Both the position numbers and the translations under genes were made by a program. Positions 1 to 7,658 of a stretch of DNA of 24,842 nucleotides are shown one piece after another. This stretch comes from DASXRU01 sp036506395 (GTDB lineage: Bacteria > Acidobacteriota > Blastocatellia > Pyrinomonadales > Pyrinomonadaceae). Numbering within the stretch: position 1 is the first letter of the stretch; the number at the start of each line of letters is the position of its first letter. The stretch spans positions 1-24,842 of the forward strand of contig DASXRU010000105.1 of the NCBI GenBank assembly GCA_036506395.1, read 5' to 3'. The notes beneath the pieces are model-generated. The model saw nothing but the letters and a program-made list of their open reading frames with translations. It was not told the DNA's origin and searched no databases.

Positions 1-437
1 GCTTCGGCACTATGTTTGTGATGGCGCCGCAGCAACGTTTCGCCGTCATCATACTTTGTAACAAGACCGCTCGGTGGATGTTTCAAACTGCCGAAAAGGC
101 GATGGAGATAATGTTGCCACTGGACGCGGAAGCGGAAGCTCTTCCCAAACAATCACTGCCGATGAGCGCGGCGGAAAAAGCAAATTACGTCGGTAAGTAC
201 ATGAGGCCAGGTACCGAAAGACCTGAGACCGCCGACATATTTTTGAAAGATGACCAACTCTATCTTCGGGCTTACGGTTTTGAGCAACCCATTACTAAGG
301 TTAGTGCCGACAGCTTTTCTGTTACGGCGCCGGGTTATAGAGGGCCATGGAGATTCAAACTCCTGCCAGGCGCAGACGGCAAAGCCGAGTATCTGTGTCT
401 ATCGCTGGGCGTTATGAAGCGGGTGCCGGATAAGTAG
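1..437 (+). CDS. Serine hydrolase (beta-lactamase family), C-terminal part
   Basis: This is the 3' end of a gene that starts before the window. The frame is open from base 3 with no stop upstream, so the methionine at base 12 is internal. The first residues (FGTMFVMAPQQRFAVIIL) match the last strand of the PF00144 catalytic domain, where an active-site-proximal GFGT-type strand leads into a 'hydrophobic-VILCN' segment. About 100 residues of a beta-rich C-terminal domain follow (residues near YVGKY and LYLRAYG). Similar tails occur in secreted Acidobacteria esterases and peptidases of this class. The catalytic SxxK and YxN motifs lie outside the window, so activity cannot be judged. It is probably periplasmic, but the signal peptide is not visible. 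The substrate is unknown. Confidence 0.75.
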   Translation, partial: FGTMFVMAPQQRFAVIILCNKTARWMFQTAEKAMEIMLPLDAEAEALPKQSLPMSAAEKANYVGKYMRPGTERPETADIFLKDDQLYLRAYGFEQPITKVSADSFSVTAPGYRGPWRFKLLPGADGKAEYLCLSLGVMKRVPDK

Positions 438-483
438 CCTTTGAGCCTACGCGTAATACCAAAAAGAACAAGTTGATTCGAAA

Positions 484-832
484 ATGAAGACAATCGGAAA
501 GGCATTGCTGCTAATCCCTCTCGCCGGGCTTCAGCGTCACTGGGCCGATTTACGTCTTGTCGGGGCGGCACTAACGTGGGCTGGCGGAACCTCGAATTTG
601 GTCGACCGGGCGGCACGCGGGAGTGTGATTGACTTCATAAATCTTGGAGGGAGGTTCACTGCGCACGGGAATTTTTAACGTCGCAGATCTCGCAATCGTT
701 TTAGGGTTTGTCTTCATCTTGAGTGGGTTGCGCCGGTCCGGATTTGGAGGAGGTTGGCTCAATTCGCAGAGAACCATCGGCTGGAGTCCGCGGACGAAAC
801 TTTTTGATTTAGTGACATCGCTGGCTGAGTAA
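484..832 (+). pseudogene. lspA: Broken signal peptidase II gene (lspA) with deletion and frameshift
   Basis: Two adjacent frames together give the catalytic half of signal peptidase II, the membrane aspartyl protease that trims lipoprotein signal peptides. The first frame (484 to about 650) has a hydrophobic start (MKTIGKALLLIPLAGL), then GG-x2-NLVDR and VIDFINLG, including the first catalytic Asp. The second frame (about 650-832) resumes with TGIFNVADLAIVLG, which carries the FNxAD motif and the second catalytic Asp. Removing one G from the run near 648-652 joins them as INLGGGSLRTGIFNVAD, so a one-base insertion explains the break. The middle of the protein, normally about 80-90 residues between the first membrane helix and GGxxNxxDR, is also missing. 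The combined length (about 115 residues) is well below the usual 160-170. Both lesions argue for a dead gene. Confidence 0.72.
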
Positions 833-1118
833 ATTCTGAAGGCTCTCCGTCTAATTAAAATCCCTGAAGAAACATACTGTACAAAATAAGAATCCTTTGC
901 TCGTCTAGTTAGTGAATTGCCTCGTATTCAGTAAAATGAATCCATGCGGTGAACTCGGCGAAGATATTTGGGTTGTCCATGCCTTTCGGAAGAAATCGAC
1001 GCGTGCCATCTAGACACTCAAGCCTGAAATCGATCTGGTCAAGAACTTCTCCAGTGTCTAGTCAGGTGTCGTCATTTCAAGTAGTCTTTATCGGACCGGC
1101 GTGTGAAAGCAGACGTGC
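833..1118. other. Intergenic stretch with decayed sequence only
   Basis: Apart from the toxin remnant I see no intact gene, terminator hairpin or clear sigma-70 promoter between the broken lspA and the SenA-type gene. The promoter for the selenoneine-type genes should lie here, but no good -35/-10 pair stands out. Confidence 0.5.
921..1061 (+). pseudogene. Remnant of a RelE/HigB-like (Gp49-type) toxin gene
   Basis: In the frame of base 921 the sequence reads EDIWVVHAFRKKSTRAI, a stop at 1011-1013, then TLKPEIDLVKNFSS and another stop. This matches the C-terminal half of phage-derived Gp49/HigB-type toxins: a strand with VLHAFxKK, then a TPxxEIxLxxxR helix. The N-terminal half is absent because a stop lies upstream at 906-908. 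No antitoxin gene follows, since the next gene is the SenA-type enzyme. The family call rests on about 30 residues, but the VxHAFxKK plus xxEIxL pairing is characteristic. The short plus-strand frame at 949-1137 that overlaps it shows no family resemblance. Confidence 0.55.
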
Positions 1119-1133
1119 ATGGTCTACCACCAT

Positions 1134-2507
1134 ATGAACTCCAGCCCTACTCTAGTCAAAAGTATTGAACTCCTCCAGGAAGCTCGGGAGCGCACGCTCG
1201 CCCTAACCGCTGACCTCAATGAGAAGCAAATGCTCGGCCAGCGCTTAAGCATCGTTAATCCTCTGCGTTGGGAGATCGGGCATATTGCCTGGTTCCAGGA
1301 GTATTGGGTTCTGCGTCATCTAAGCCATGGGGCGCCGATTCTCGATGGAGGTGATGCTCTTTATGACTCGGCGCAAGTCGCGCATGAGACGCGATGGGAT
1401 CTTCCGCTTCCGTCAACCGTGAAGACGCTGAGCTATATGCAGCAAGTCCTTAATCAGGTGATTGATCTATATGATCGGAAAGAGGAGGTGGGTGGACTAA
1501 CTGAGGAGGAGGCTTACTTCCTTTCGCTGGCGCTTTTGCACGAGGACATGCACGCGGAAGCAATCACGTACACGCGCCAGACGCTTGGTTATGCTGTGCC
1601 CCGGTTCAAGGTCGTGGATAAGATCACCCCGGCGCAGGCTGATGCGCATTTCAACACGGGCATTCGCAACCATGCATCTCTGCGAGACGAGTTAGGTGAT
1701 GCCTTAATACCCGGAGGCACGTTAATCCTGGGTAGCACACCCGGAAAGCGTTTTGCATTTGACAATGAGATGCCGGCGCATGAAGTCGAGGTGCAGCCCT
1801 TTGCAATTTCCCGTACGGCTGTGACCAACAAGCAATTTGCCGCGTTTGTTGACGATGAGGGTTACCAGCGTACCGACCTATGGTGTGACGAAGGATGGCA
1901 CTGGCGCGAAAGTATCGGCGCAAAGCACCCAGTTTACTGGCAGTTAAGAGAAGATAAATGGTGGCGGCGAATCTTTGACAAATTAGTTCAGCTTGAAGAC
2001 CATCTGCCGGTGCTCCATATCAACTGGTACGAGGCAGATGCATTCTGCCGCTGGGCGAGACGTCGTTTGCCGGCAGAGGCTGAATGGGAGATGGCAGCCT
2101 CTGCCGAACCGAGACGGGGTGTGAATGGAATCACAGAGCACAAGCGACAGTTTCCATGGGGTGACGAAGCGCCCTCGCCGGACCGAGCTAATCTTGACTG
2201 GCGCGAGATGGGATGTGTCGATGTCAGATCCCTGCCCGCGGGCGATAGCGCGTTCGGATGCCGACAGATGATCGGCAACGTATGGGAATGGACGGTAAGC
2301 GACTTCCAGCCATATCCCGGCTTTGTCGCCGGCCCCTACAAAGAATATTCGGAACCGTGGTTTGACAATCATAAGGTATTGCGCGGTGGTTGTTGGACTA
2401 CTCGTTCGCATCTCATTCATAACGCCTACCGGAACTTCTACACACCGGACCGGCGCGACGTGTGGGCGGGATTCCGCACGTGTGCGTTGCACACTTCGAA
2501 AGAATGA
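1134..2507 (+). CDS. senA: SenA-type nonheme iron enzyme (EgtB-like), probable selenoneine synthase
   Basis: The product is 457 residues from the ATG at 1134; an in-frame ATG at 1119 is possible, and neither has a clear ribosome site. The N-terminal DinB-like part holds the three iron-binding histidines of the EgtB family: H50 (GHIAWFQEYWVLR), then H136 and H140 (LLHEDMHAEAITYT). The C-terminal half is a formylglycine-generating-enzyme-like domain (VTNKQFAAFV, RRLPAEAEWE, GNVWEWT, YRNFYTPDRRDVWAGFR). EgtB joins hercynine to a thiol, whereas SenA joins hercynine to a selenosugar to give selenoneine. I prefer SenA because the stop codon overlaps the start of a SenB-type gene (ATGA), the arrangement known from selenoneine loci. 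Hercynine would have to come from an EgtD encoded elsewhere. EgtB remains the alternative reading from sequence alone. Confidence 0.85.
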   Translation: MNSSPTLVKSIELLQEARERTLALTADLNEKQMLGQRLSIVNPLRWEIGHIAWFQEYWVLRHLSHGAPILDGGDALYDSAQVAHETRWDLPLPSTVKTLSYMQQVLNQVIDLYDRKEEVGGLTEEEAYFLSLALLHEDMHAEAITYTRQTLGYAVPRFKVVDKITPAQADAHFNTGIRNHASLRDELGDALIPGGTLILGSTPGKRFAFDNEMPAHEVEVQPFAISRTAVTNKQFAAFVDDEGYQRTDLWCDEGWHWRESIGAKHPVYWQLREDKWWRRIFDKLVQLEDHLPVLHINWYEADAFCRWARRRLPAEAEWEMAASAEPRRGVNGITEHKRQFPWGDEAPSPDRANLDWREMGCVDVRSLPAGDSAFGCRQMIGNVWEWTVSDFQPYPGFVAGPYKEYSEPWFDNHKVLRGGCWTTRSHLIHNAYRNFYTPDRRDVWAGFRTCALHTSKE

Positions 2508-3502
2508 GGATCGGCATAATCACCCCGGCCCCGCCGGATTCACGTTACGGAAACCGCGTTACTGCGGTTCGCTGGGCCAGGATTCTCAGACGACTTGGCA
2601 ACCGCGTCTCGATTTTGCAGACCTACGATGATAAGCCGTACGATCTCCTTGTTGCTTTACACGCTCGGCGAAGTCACCTGTCAATCATCGGCTTCCGTCG
2701 CCAAAACCCTCAAGCTCCAATCATCGTTGCTCTGACTGGGACTGACCTGTATCGTGATCTTCCGGTAAATGCTCGGGTGGGTAAGTCTCTCGACATCGCA
2801 ACGAGGATTGTTATCTTGCAGCCGAAAGCCATCGAAGAACTGAGTCCAGGCCTACGAGAAAAGACACGGTTAATATATCAGTCAGTGGGAGGCCGGCCTC
2901 GATCGGCAGATACGATCAGGACGGCTGTCAGAACAACGGAAAACGACTACCGCTCCAACGGCGCCTTTAATGTATGTGTAATCGGTCACCTTCGTCCTGT
3001 GAAGGATCCCTTTAGAACGGCTATGGCGGCGCGGCTGCTCCCTGATTCTTCACAAATCCGGGTGTTGCAGATTGGGGGCGCAATGACTGACACAATGGCA
3101 GCCAGGGCGCGCAGGGAAATGAATTCTAACCAACGCTATCAATGGCTGGGAGAACAGCCGCGGTCGCGTGTCAGTCGCATCCTGGCGAAGAGTCGTCTAT
3201 GTGTTCTGTCATCTCGCGTTGAGGGAGGGGCCAACGCGTTGTCAGAAGCGATAGTGGCTTCGGTTCCCATTCTCGCCTCGCGTATTGGCGGCAACGTAGG
3301 CATTCTGGGCGCGGATTACCCTGGCCTTTTTGATGTTGGCGATACCGAGCAGCTTGCGCTACTGTTAGCGCGCGCAGAAACTCATCCGGAATTTCTCGCC
3401 GAATTAAGAGATCGGGGTAAGAAGCTGGCTCCGCTTTTTGATCCAGCGCGCGAGGAACAAGCTTGGGCAGAGTTGCTTAGCGAAACTTTCCTGATAAAGT
3501 AG
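2504..3502 (+). CDS. senB: SenB-type selenosugar synthase (TIGR04348 glycosyltransferase)
   Basis: The ATG at 2504 overlaps the SenA stop by 4 nt, so translational coupling is likely; the open frame extends upstream to a GTG at 2462, but the ATG fits the family start. The 332-residue product is a GT-B glycosyltransferase of the TIGR04348 type. Visible marks are the start MRIGIITPAPPDSRYGNRVT, DLLVALHARRS (48-57), ALTGTDLYRD (76-85) and the nucleotide-sugar E-x7-E motif in EGGANALSEAI (E240, E248), followed by ASRIGGNVGILGADYPG. SenB enzymes are known to make a selenosugar from selenophosphate and a UDP-sugar, which SenA then uses. No selenophosphate synthetase gene lies beside it. There is no signal peptide, so it should be cytoplasmic. 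Confidence 0.87.
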   Translation: MRIGIITPAPPDSRYGNRVTAVRWARILRRLGNRVSILQTYDDKPYDLLVALHARRSHLSIIGFRRQNPQAPIIVALTGTDLYRDLPVNARVGKSLDIATRIVILQPKAIEELSPGLREKTRLIYQSVGGRPRSADTIRTAVRTTENDYRSNGAFNVCVIGHLRPVKDPFRTAMAARLLPDSSQIRVLQIGGAMTDTMAARARREMNSNQRYQWLGEQPRSRVSRILAKSRLCVLSSRVEGGANALSEAIVASVPILASRIGGNVGILGADYPGLFDVGDTEQLALLLARAETHPEFLAELRDRGKKLAPLFDPAREEQAWAELLSETFLIK

Positions 3503-3543
3503 GATTGATTAATTCGATATCGATCCTTGGGAGGTCATCGCTT

Positions 3544-4593
3544 GTGAGTACAGAACAAATAAATGAGGAGGTTTCGCTGACCGCCGTGCAGCGCGTCTTT
3601 TACTTCGTGCTGCCAATCCTGGTCATCGTTGGAGCCCTCATCGCTTACAAGAGCTCAACAGCGTTGCTGGTGATTGGAAAGGTGTCCGCTACCGGAACAT
3701 TCACTCCGCGCGGTAACATTATTCCGCGCGTTGGTCCTTCGGAAGCCGGTGTGGCAACGCGAACGCTTAACTATTTTCTTGTTATCTGGCCGGCGCTGCT
3801 GTTTGGCATTCTGATTAGCGGGGCAGTGAGCACCTTTGTCTCTTCGCGTTGGTTAGCGCGTTTGCTTGAAAGACAATCGCTGCGGTCGCAGGCAATCGCT
3901 GGACTTGCAGGTGCGCCCCTAATGCTGTGCTCCTGTTGTGTAGCCCCAATTTTCACTGGCGTGTACGAGCGTTCTGCCCGACTTGGCCCATCGCTTGGTT
4001 TGATGCTCGCCGCACCCGCCCTCAACCCGGCCGCCTTGATTCTCACGTTCCTCCTCTTCGACTACAAGGTCGGGATAGCACGCCTCGGTGCCAGTATCGT
4101 GGCCGTTTTGTTTATAGGAATGATCGCGGACAGGATACTTGGCAAGACGAGTGTGTCCTGTGATACGGATGATTGGCGGGCCACGGCTCGCCCGACGGAC
4201 CTGCTTCATTTTCTGCGCGCCTGCGCTCGGGTCACCGTGCGCCTGGTACCTGTAATAATTATCGGCGTGTTGCTATCAATGATTATTGCTCAGATGATTC
4301 CGGTGCGAACATTTGATTCAACTGGTGCGAAATTCCTGTCCATCATGATCGTTGCCGCCTTTGCTGTTCCACTAGCGTTGCCGACGTTCTTCGAGATTCC
4401 ACTAGCTCTGATATTACTCGCGTCAGGCGCGCCGGCGGGTGCTGCGGTGGCTCTGCTCATTGCCGGCCCGTCAGTCAACCTTCCCTCTCTGTTTACAATT
4501 ACGCGGTCAACGAACTGGAAAGTCGCCGCCCTCGTTGCCGCTTCTATATGGATTTTGGCAGTGTCCAACGGAATTCTGGTGAGCTTTCTTTGA
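3544..4593 (+). CDS. ArsP/DUF318-type permease with CSCC motif
   Basis: I place the start at the GTG at 3544 because GGGAGG (3529-3534) sits 9 nt upstream; a TTG at 3505 in the same frame has no such site. The 349-residue protein has about eight hydrophobic segments. After the third comes LMLCSCCVAPIFTGVYE (C129, C131, C132), then LMLAAPALNPAALILTF. This pattern (Cys motif, AP, then xxxPALNPAA) marks the PF03773 permease family, which includes YraQ and the methylarsenite exporter ArsP. The second half repeats the fold with LPTFFEIPLALILLASG and AGPSVNLPS. The gene lies 41 nt after senB and 43 nt before the DUF2064 gene, so it is probably in the same transcript. Transport of a selenium or arsenic compound is a reasonable inference from the cysteines and context, but the substrate is not shown. 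Confidence 0.75.
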   Translation: MSTEQINEEVSLTAVQRVFYFVLPILVIVGALIAYKSSTALLVIGKVSATGTFTPRGNIIPRVGPSEAGVATRTLNYFLVIWPALLFGILISGAVSTFVSSRWLARLLERQSLRSQAIAGLAGAPLMLCSCCVAPIFTGVYERSARLGPSLGLMLAAPALNPAALILTFLLFDYKVGIARLGASIVAVLFIGMIADRILGKTSVSCDTDDWRATARPTDLLHFLRACARVTVRLVPVIIIGVLLSMIIAQMIPVRTFDSTGAKFLSIMIVAAFAVPLALPTFFEIPLALILLASGAPAGAAVALLIAGPSVNLPSLFTITRSTNWKVAALVAASIWILAVSNGILVSFL

Positions 4594-4636
4594 AGCGTTT
4601 TACTCAAACCTTCCAGAACTTAGTCTTTCTTGCTGA

Positions 4637-5437
4637 ATGAATATCGATCCCGTATCCAGTCCGGCGCCGACCAGGACGAACTGCGCTCTGGGATTGATGG
4701 TGAAGGTGCCGTTCGCCGGGGCGGTGAAGACCCGCCTGACTCCACCCCTCACTTCAGAAGAAGCAGCGAAACTGTGTGTGTGCTTTTTGCAGGATATGAC
4801 CTCGAACGTGGCCGGTCTGGTTGGCAACGGGACGGAGGGCGTCGTCTTATACACTCCGGTAGACGCGGCAGCGTTGCTGCAAGATGTGCTTCCTAACGGC
4901 TTCATGTTGTTTGCTCAGCGCGGTGACACACTCGGTGAGAGATTGATCAATGGCGCCGCTGAACTGCTGACTAAAGGATTCAAATCGGTCTGCCTGATCA
5001 ATTCTGATAGCCCAACACTGCCGAGTGAGATTTTGAGAACCGCCGCCTCACTATTAGCGAAGGACGGAGATAGGGTCGTGCTTGGCCCCAGCCAGGATGG
5101 TGGTTATTACCTGATTGGCCTTAAGCATCCTCACCGTTACTTGTTCGAGGGCATCGCGTGGAGCACCGCGGGCGTTCTCGCGCACACAATCGAGCGGGCT
5201 GCCGAATTAAACCTGCCGGTTGAACTTCTGCCAGAGTGGTATGACGTGGACGAAGTGGCGACCCTTCGCCTGCTTTGCCACGAACTCTCTTTGTTGCCTG
5301 ATGGGAATAAACGCCTGACACAATTTCACGGGGGTTTCGATGCAGCTCACACCCGATACTATCTCGCGGGCCTGATGGCAAAAGATGGCCACGATCGGTT
5401 TACTCCCGGCGCATTTACTGCGAAAACAAAAGCATGA
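4637..5437 (+). CDS. DUF2064 glycosyltransferase-like protein (TIGR04282 type)
   Basis: This 266-residue protein has the full DUF2064 pattern: VKVPFAGAVKTRL near the start (22-34), INSDSPTLP (121-129), GPSQDGGYYLIG (150-161) and IAWSTAGVLAHT (173-184). The fold is that of GT-A nucleotidyl/glycosyl transferases such as CofC and MobA. The related TIGR04282 proteins were named for their linkage to arsenosugar biosynthesis genes, but their reaction is not settled to my knowledge. The stop overlaps the next start (ATGA at 5434), so it is coupled to the mannosyltransferase gene. No strong ribosome site precedes the ATG at 4637. The ATG at codon 21 gives a start closer to the family core and is an alternative. 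There is no signal peptide, so it should be cytoplasmic. Confidence 0.8.
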   Translation: MNIDPVSSPAPTRTNCALGLMVKVPFAGAVKTRLTPPLTSEEAAKLCVCFLQDMTSNVAGLVGNGTEGVVLYTPVDAAALLQDVLPNGFMLFAQRGDTLGERLINGAAELLTKGFKSVCLINSDSPTLPSEILRTAASLLAKDGDRVVLGPSQDGGYYLIGLKHPHRYLFEGIAWSTAGVLAHTIERAAELNLPVELLPEWYDVDEVATLRLLCHELSLLPDGNKRLTQFHGGFDAAHTRYYLAGLMAKDGHDRFTPGAFTAKTKA

Positions 5438-6792
5438 TCGCGACTGCGGCACGAGAGCGAAATGCGCCGGTCGTCACGAACGTTCTGCTTGCGGGAATCG
5501 GCGCTTTCCTCCTGATACTCTACCGAATCGGCCTTCATTCGCGTGGCGTCACAGACATCGTCTGGTTTATCAAGCTCGCCCTGGTTCAATCGATAATCTA
5601 TCTCATAGTTGTTTGGCTCATCGTTCGCGCGCGTGGCGCGCGCTCAACTCTACTTATCGTATTGATCTTCGCAGGCATCTTCCGCCTCAGCATCGTCTTT
5701 ACACCGCCGTATCTGTCTGACGACGTATATCGCTACATTTGGGACGGGCGGGTTCAGGCAGCGGGCATCAATCCCTATCGTTATATTCCTGCCGATGAAC
5801 ATCTCCAAAGCCTGCGCGATGAAGAGATCTATCCGAAGATCAATAGGCGTGATTATGCTCATACAATGTACCCTCCGGCCGGCGAGGCTATTTATTTCCT
5901 GACGACGCGCATAAGCGAATCGGTGACCTGGATGAAGCTCACGATCGTTGGATTCGAATTGATTGCCGTTTGGATTCTTATGGAGCTGCTCGCGTCTTTT
6001 GGACTGGCGCGACAGCGCATTCTTATCTATGCATGGCATCCTTTGGCTATCTGGGAATTTGCGGGCAGTGGTCATGTCGATCCGGTAGCTTTTGCGTTCA
6101 TTGCCATGGCTTTGCTTGCGAGGCGGCGCAATTGGGAAACAACAACCGGGGTTGCGCTCGGTCTCGCGACGCTGGCCAAACTATTTCCGATAATTCTGTT
6201 TCCTGCGCTCTACAAACGCTGGGGCTGGAAGATGCCCGTTGCTCTCGTCGTGACGATCATTGCCGGCTATTTGCCCTACCTTAGTGTGGGTCCGATGGGA
6301 GTGCTCGGTTTTATTCCGGGCTATGCTCAGGAACGAGGCATCGTCAGTGGCAAGCAATTCTTCCTTTTGGGTCTGGTGGATAGATTGCCTGGCGTCAAGG
6401 TGCCTAACGCAATCTTTATTTCCTTCGTCTGCGCGGTCTTGCTTGGGCTCGTTCTTTGCTCCGTTTTCAAGCGTGGACAGGATGATCTCGGCTACCTAAG
6501 GCGGAGTCTGATGCTGGGAACGGCATTCATGGTCCTGTTTTCGCCTCACTTTTCCTGGTACTTCGCCTGGTTGATCTTGTTCTTGTGCTTCGTACCATCG
6601 CCGGCGATCCTTTGGCTGACTCTCTCGAGCTTTCTGCTTTATTTGACCTGGCTCGGCGATGCGCCTGATCAGGTTCTGAAAATCAACGCGGCGATCTACC
6701 TGCCTGCGTTACTGCTGGCTGCGCTGATGGTTTGGCTGCGCCGCAGGAAATATTTTGGGCTGAAGTTTTCATCCGCAGATTACGCAGATTAA
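5434..6792 (+). CDS. GT-C membrane glycosyltransferase (GT87/MptB-like mannosyltransferase)
   Basis: The product is 452 residues with about 11-12 hydrophobic segments. After the second to third helix it has YLSDDVYRYIWDG (93-105) and GINPY, the acidic loop typical of polyprenol-phosphate-sugar-dependent GT-C enzymes; D96 and D97 are the likely catalytic acids. MYPP and LYAWHP-like segments (IYAWHPLAIWEFAGSGHVD) follow, as in MptB/GT87 mannosyltransferases. It would act at the membrane and move a sugar from a lipid-phosphate donor to an extracytoplasmic acceptor. Acceptor and exact sugar are unknown. The gene overlaps the DUF2064 gene by 4 nt. Its last codons (SADYAD) and stop lie inside a palindromic repeat, so the natural C-terminus may have been replaced when the element arrived. 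Confidence 0.75.
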   Translation: MIATAARERNAPVVTNVLLAGIGAFLLILYRIGLHSRGVTDIVWFIKLALVQSIIYLIVVWLIVRARGARSTLLIVLIFAGIFRLSIVFTPPYLSDDVYRYIWDGRVQAAGINPYRYIPADEHLQSLRDEEIYPKINRRDYAHTMYPPAGEAIYFLTTRISESVTWMKLTIVGFELIAVWILMELLASFGLARQRILIYAWHPLAIWEFAGSGHVDPVAFAFIAMALLARRRNWETTTGVALGLATLAKLFPIILFPALYKRWGWKMPVALVVTIIAGYLPYLSVGPMGVLGFIPGYAQERGIVSGKQFFLLGLVDRLPGVKVPNAIFISFVCAVLLGLVLCSVFKRGQDDLGYLRRSLMLGTAFMVLFSPHFSWYFAWLILFLCFVPSPAILWLTLSSFLLYLTWLGDAPDQVLKINAAIYLPALLLAALMVWLRRRKYFGLKFSSADYAD

Positions 6793-6913
6793 TTCACAAG
6801 AGAAAGGCACGATCAAATCCGTAACAAACCGATCTTGACTTATGCGATTATGGCCGCATTGAAAGCCTCTGTAGTACGATCGCCTTGTCCTTACTGACTC
6901 TGCGTAATCTGCG
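6774..6913. repeat. Palindromic intergenic element with 14-bp inverted ends
   Basis: CGCAGATTACGCAG at 6774-6787 is repeated exactly inverted at 6900-6913, enclosing about 112 bases with no coding signal. Each end also carries further partial copies of the unit (CAGATT next to AATTCAC on the left, GCGCAATCTGTGAATT on the right). I recall this ATCCGCAGATTACGCAGATT-type unit as a common dispersed repeat in environmental bacterial genomes, but copy number here cannot be tested. The left end carries the stop codon of the upstream mannosyltransferase (6790-6792). The right end lies just upstream of the GT2 start at 6940 and may replace its normal leader. Confidence 0.75.
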
Positions 6914-6939
6914 CAATCTGTGAATTGAATAATCATCGC

Positions 6940-7635
6940 ATGAAGCCTTTTGTTTCGGTTCTCATCGCCGCGCTCAATGAAGAGAAGGCGATTGCCAAAG
7001 TTGTCGGCGCAGTGCCGCGTGAGATAGCCGACGAGATAATCGTAATCGATAACGGCAGTAGCGATCGTACAGCGGAGATCGCACAAGCTGCCGGTGCGCG
7101 CGCGGTGCGAGAGCCGCAACGCGGATATGGACGTGCATTTCGCGCCGGGCTGCTCTCGATTTCTCTTGATTGCGAAATCGTCGTGTTCCTTGATGGCGAC
7201 GGGAGCGACTATCCTGAAATGATGAATCGACTCGTCGAGCCAATAATTGATGGTACCCACGACTTCGTTCTTGGGTCACGCATTATCGGCGAGCATGAAC
7301 AGGGAAGTTTGATTTTCCATCAGGTGCTTGCCGGCTACCTGGTAGGCTTTCTGATCAGAGTCCTTTACGGCGTCCACTACACGGACATGGGGCCTTTTCG
7401 AGCCATCCGCCGTGACGCTTTGGAAAGTTTAGGAATGCGCGAAGAGACTTACGGCTGGCCGCTTGAGATGCAGATGCGAGCCGCGCGCGCAGGTTTGAGA
7501 ATCCTTGAGGTGCCGGTTGATTACCGCCGCCGCGCCGGCGGCTCGTCAAAAATCTCGGGAACCTTGAAAGGCTCAATCCTGGCAGCGACTCGCATTCTCC
7601 TGACGCTTTCGCGAATTGCAATGGAGCGGCGATAA
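6940..7635 (+). CDS. GT2 family glycosyltransferase
   Basis: The ATG at 6940 begins MKPFVSVLIAALNEE, the standard N-terminal strand of GT-A family 2 enzymes; an in-frame TTG at 6925 is less likely. IVIDNGSSDRT (34-44) and VVFLDGDGSD (81-90, DxD at 85/87) bind the nucleotide sugar and metal. The later motif TDMGPFRAIRRDAL and EMQMRAARAGLRI fit the DPM1/polyprenyl-phosphate sugar transferase branch. At 231 residues it lacks the C-terminal membrane helices found in some relatives. Such an enzyme could make the lipid-phosphate sugar used by the GT-C enzyme upstream, but this partnership is inferred from order alone. It is separated from that gene by a 147-nt repeat-bearing gap and ends 23 nt before the convergent methyltransferase gene. 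No ribosome site is evident. Confidence 0.82.
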   Translation: MKPFVSVLIAALNEEKAIAKVVGAVPREIADEIIVIDNGSSDRTAEIAQAAGARAVREPQRGYGRAFRAGLLSISLDCEIVVFLDGDGSDYPEMMNRLVEPIIDGTHDFVLGSRIIGEHEQGSLIFHQVLAGYLVGFLIRVLYGVHYTDMGPFRAIRRDALESLGMREETYGWPLEMQMRAARAGLRILEVPVDYRRRAGGSSKISGTLKGSILAATRILLTLSRIAMERR

Positions 7636-7658
7636 GTCTGTGATGGAAACGCCTTTTT

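Noticed and set aside
949..1137. A 62-codon frame overlapping the toxin remnant and the SenA-type start
   Set aside because: Its product is Ser/Arg-rich with no family resemblance, and it lies out of frame over a recognisable toxin fragment.
1983..2492. A 169-codon minus-strand frame inside the SenA-type gene
   Set aside because: Antisense shadow of the FGE-like domain; no domain or ribosome site was seen.
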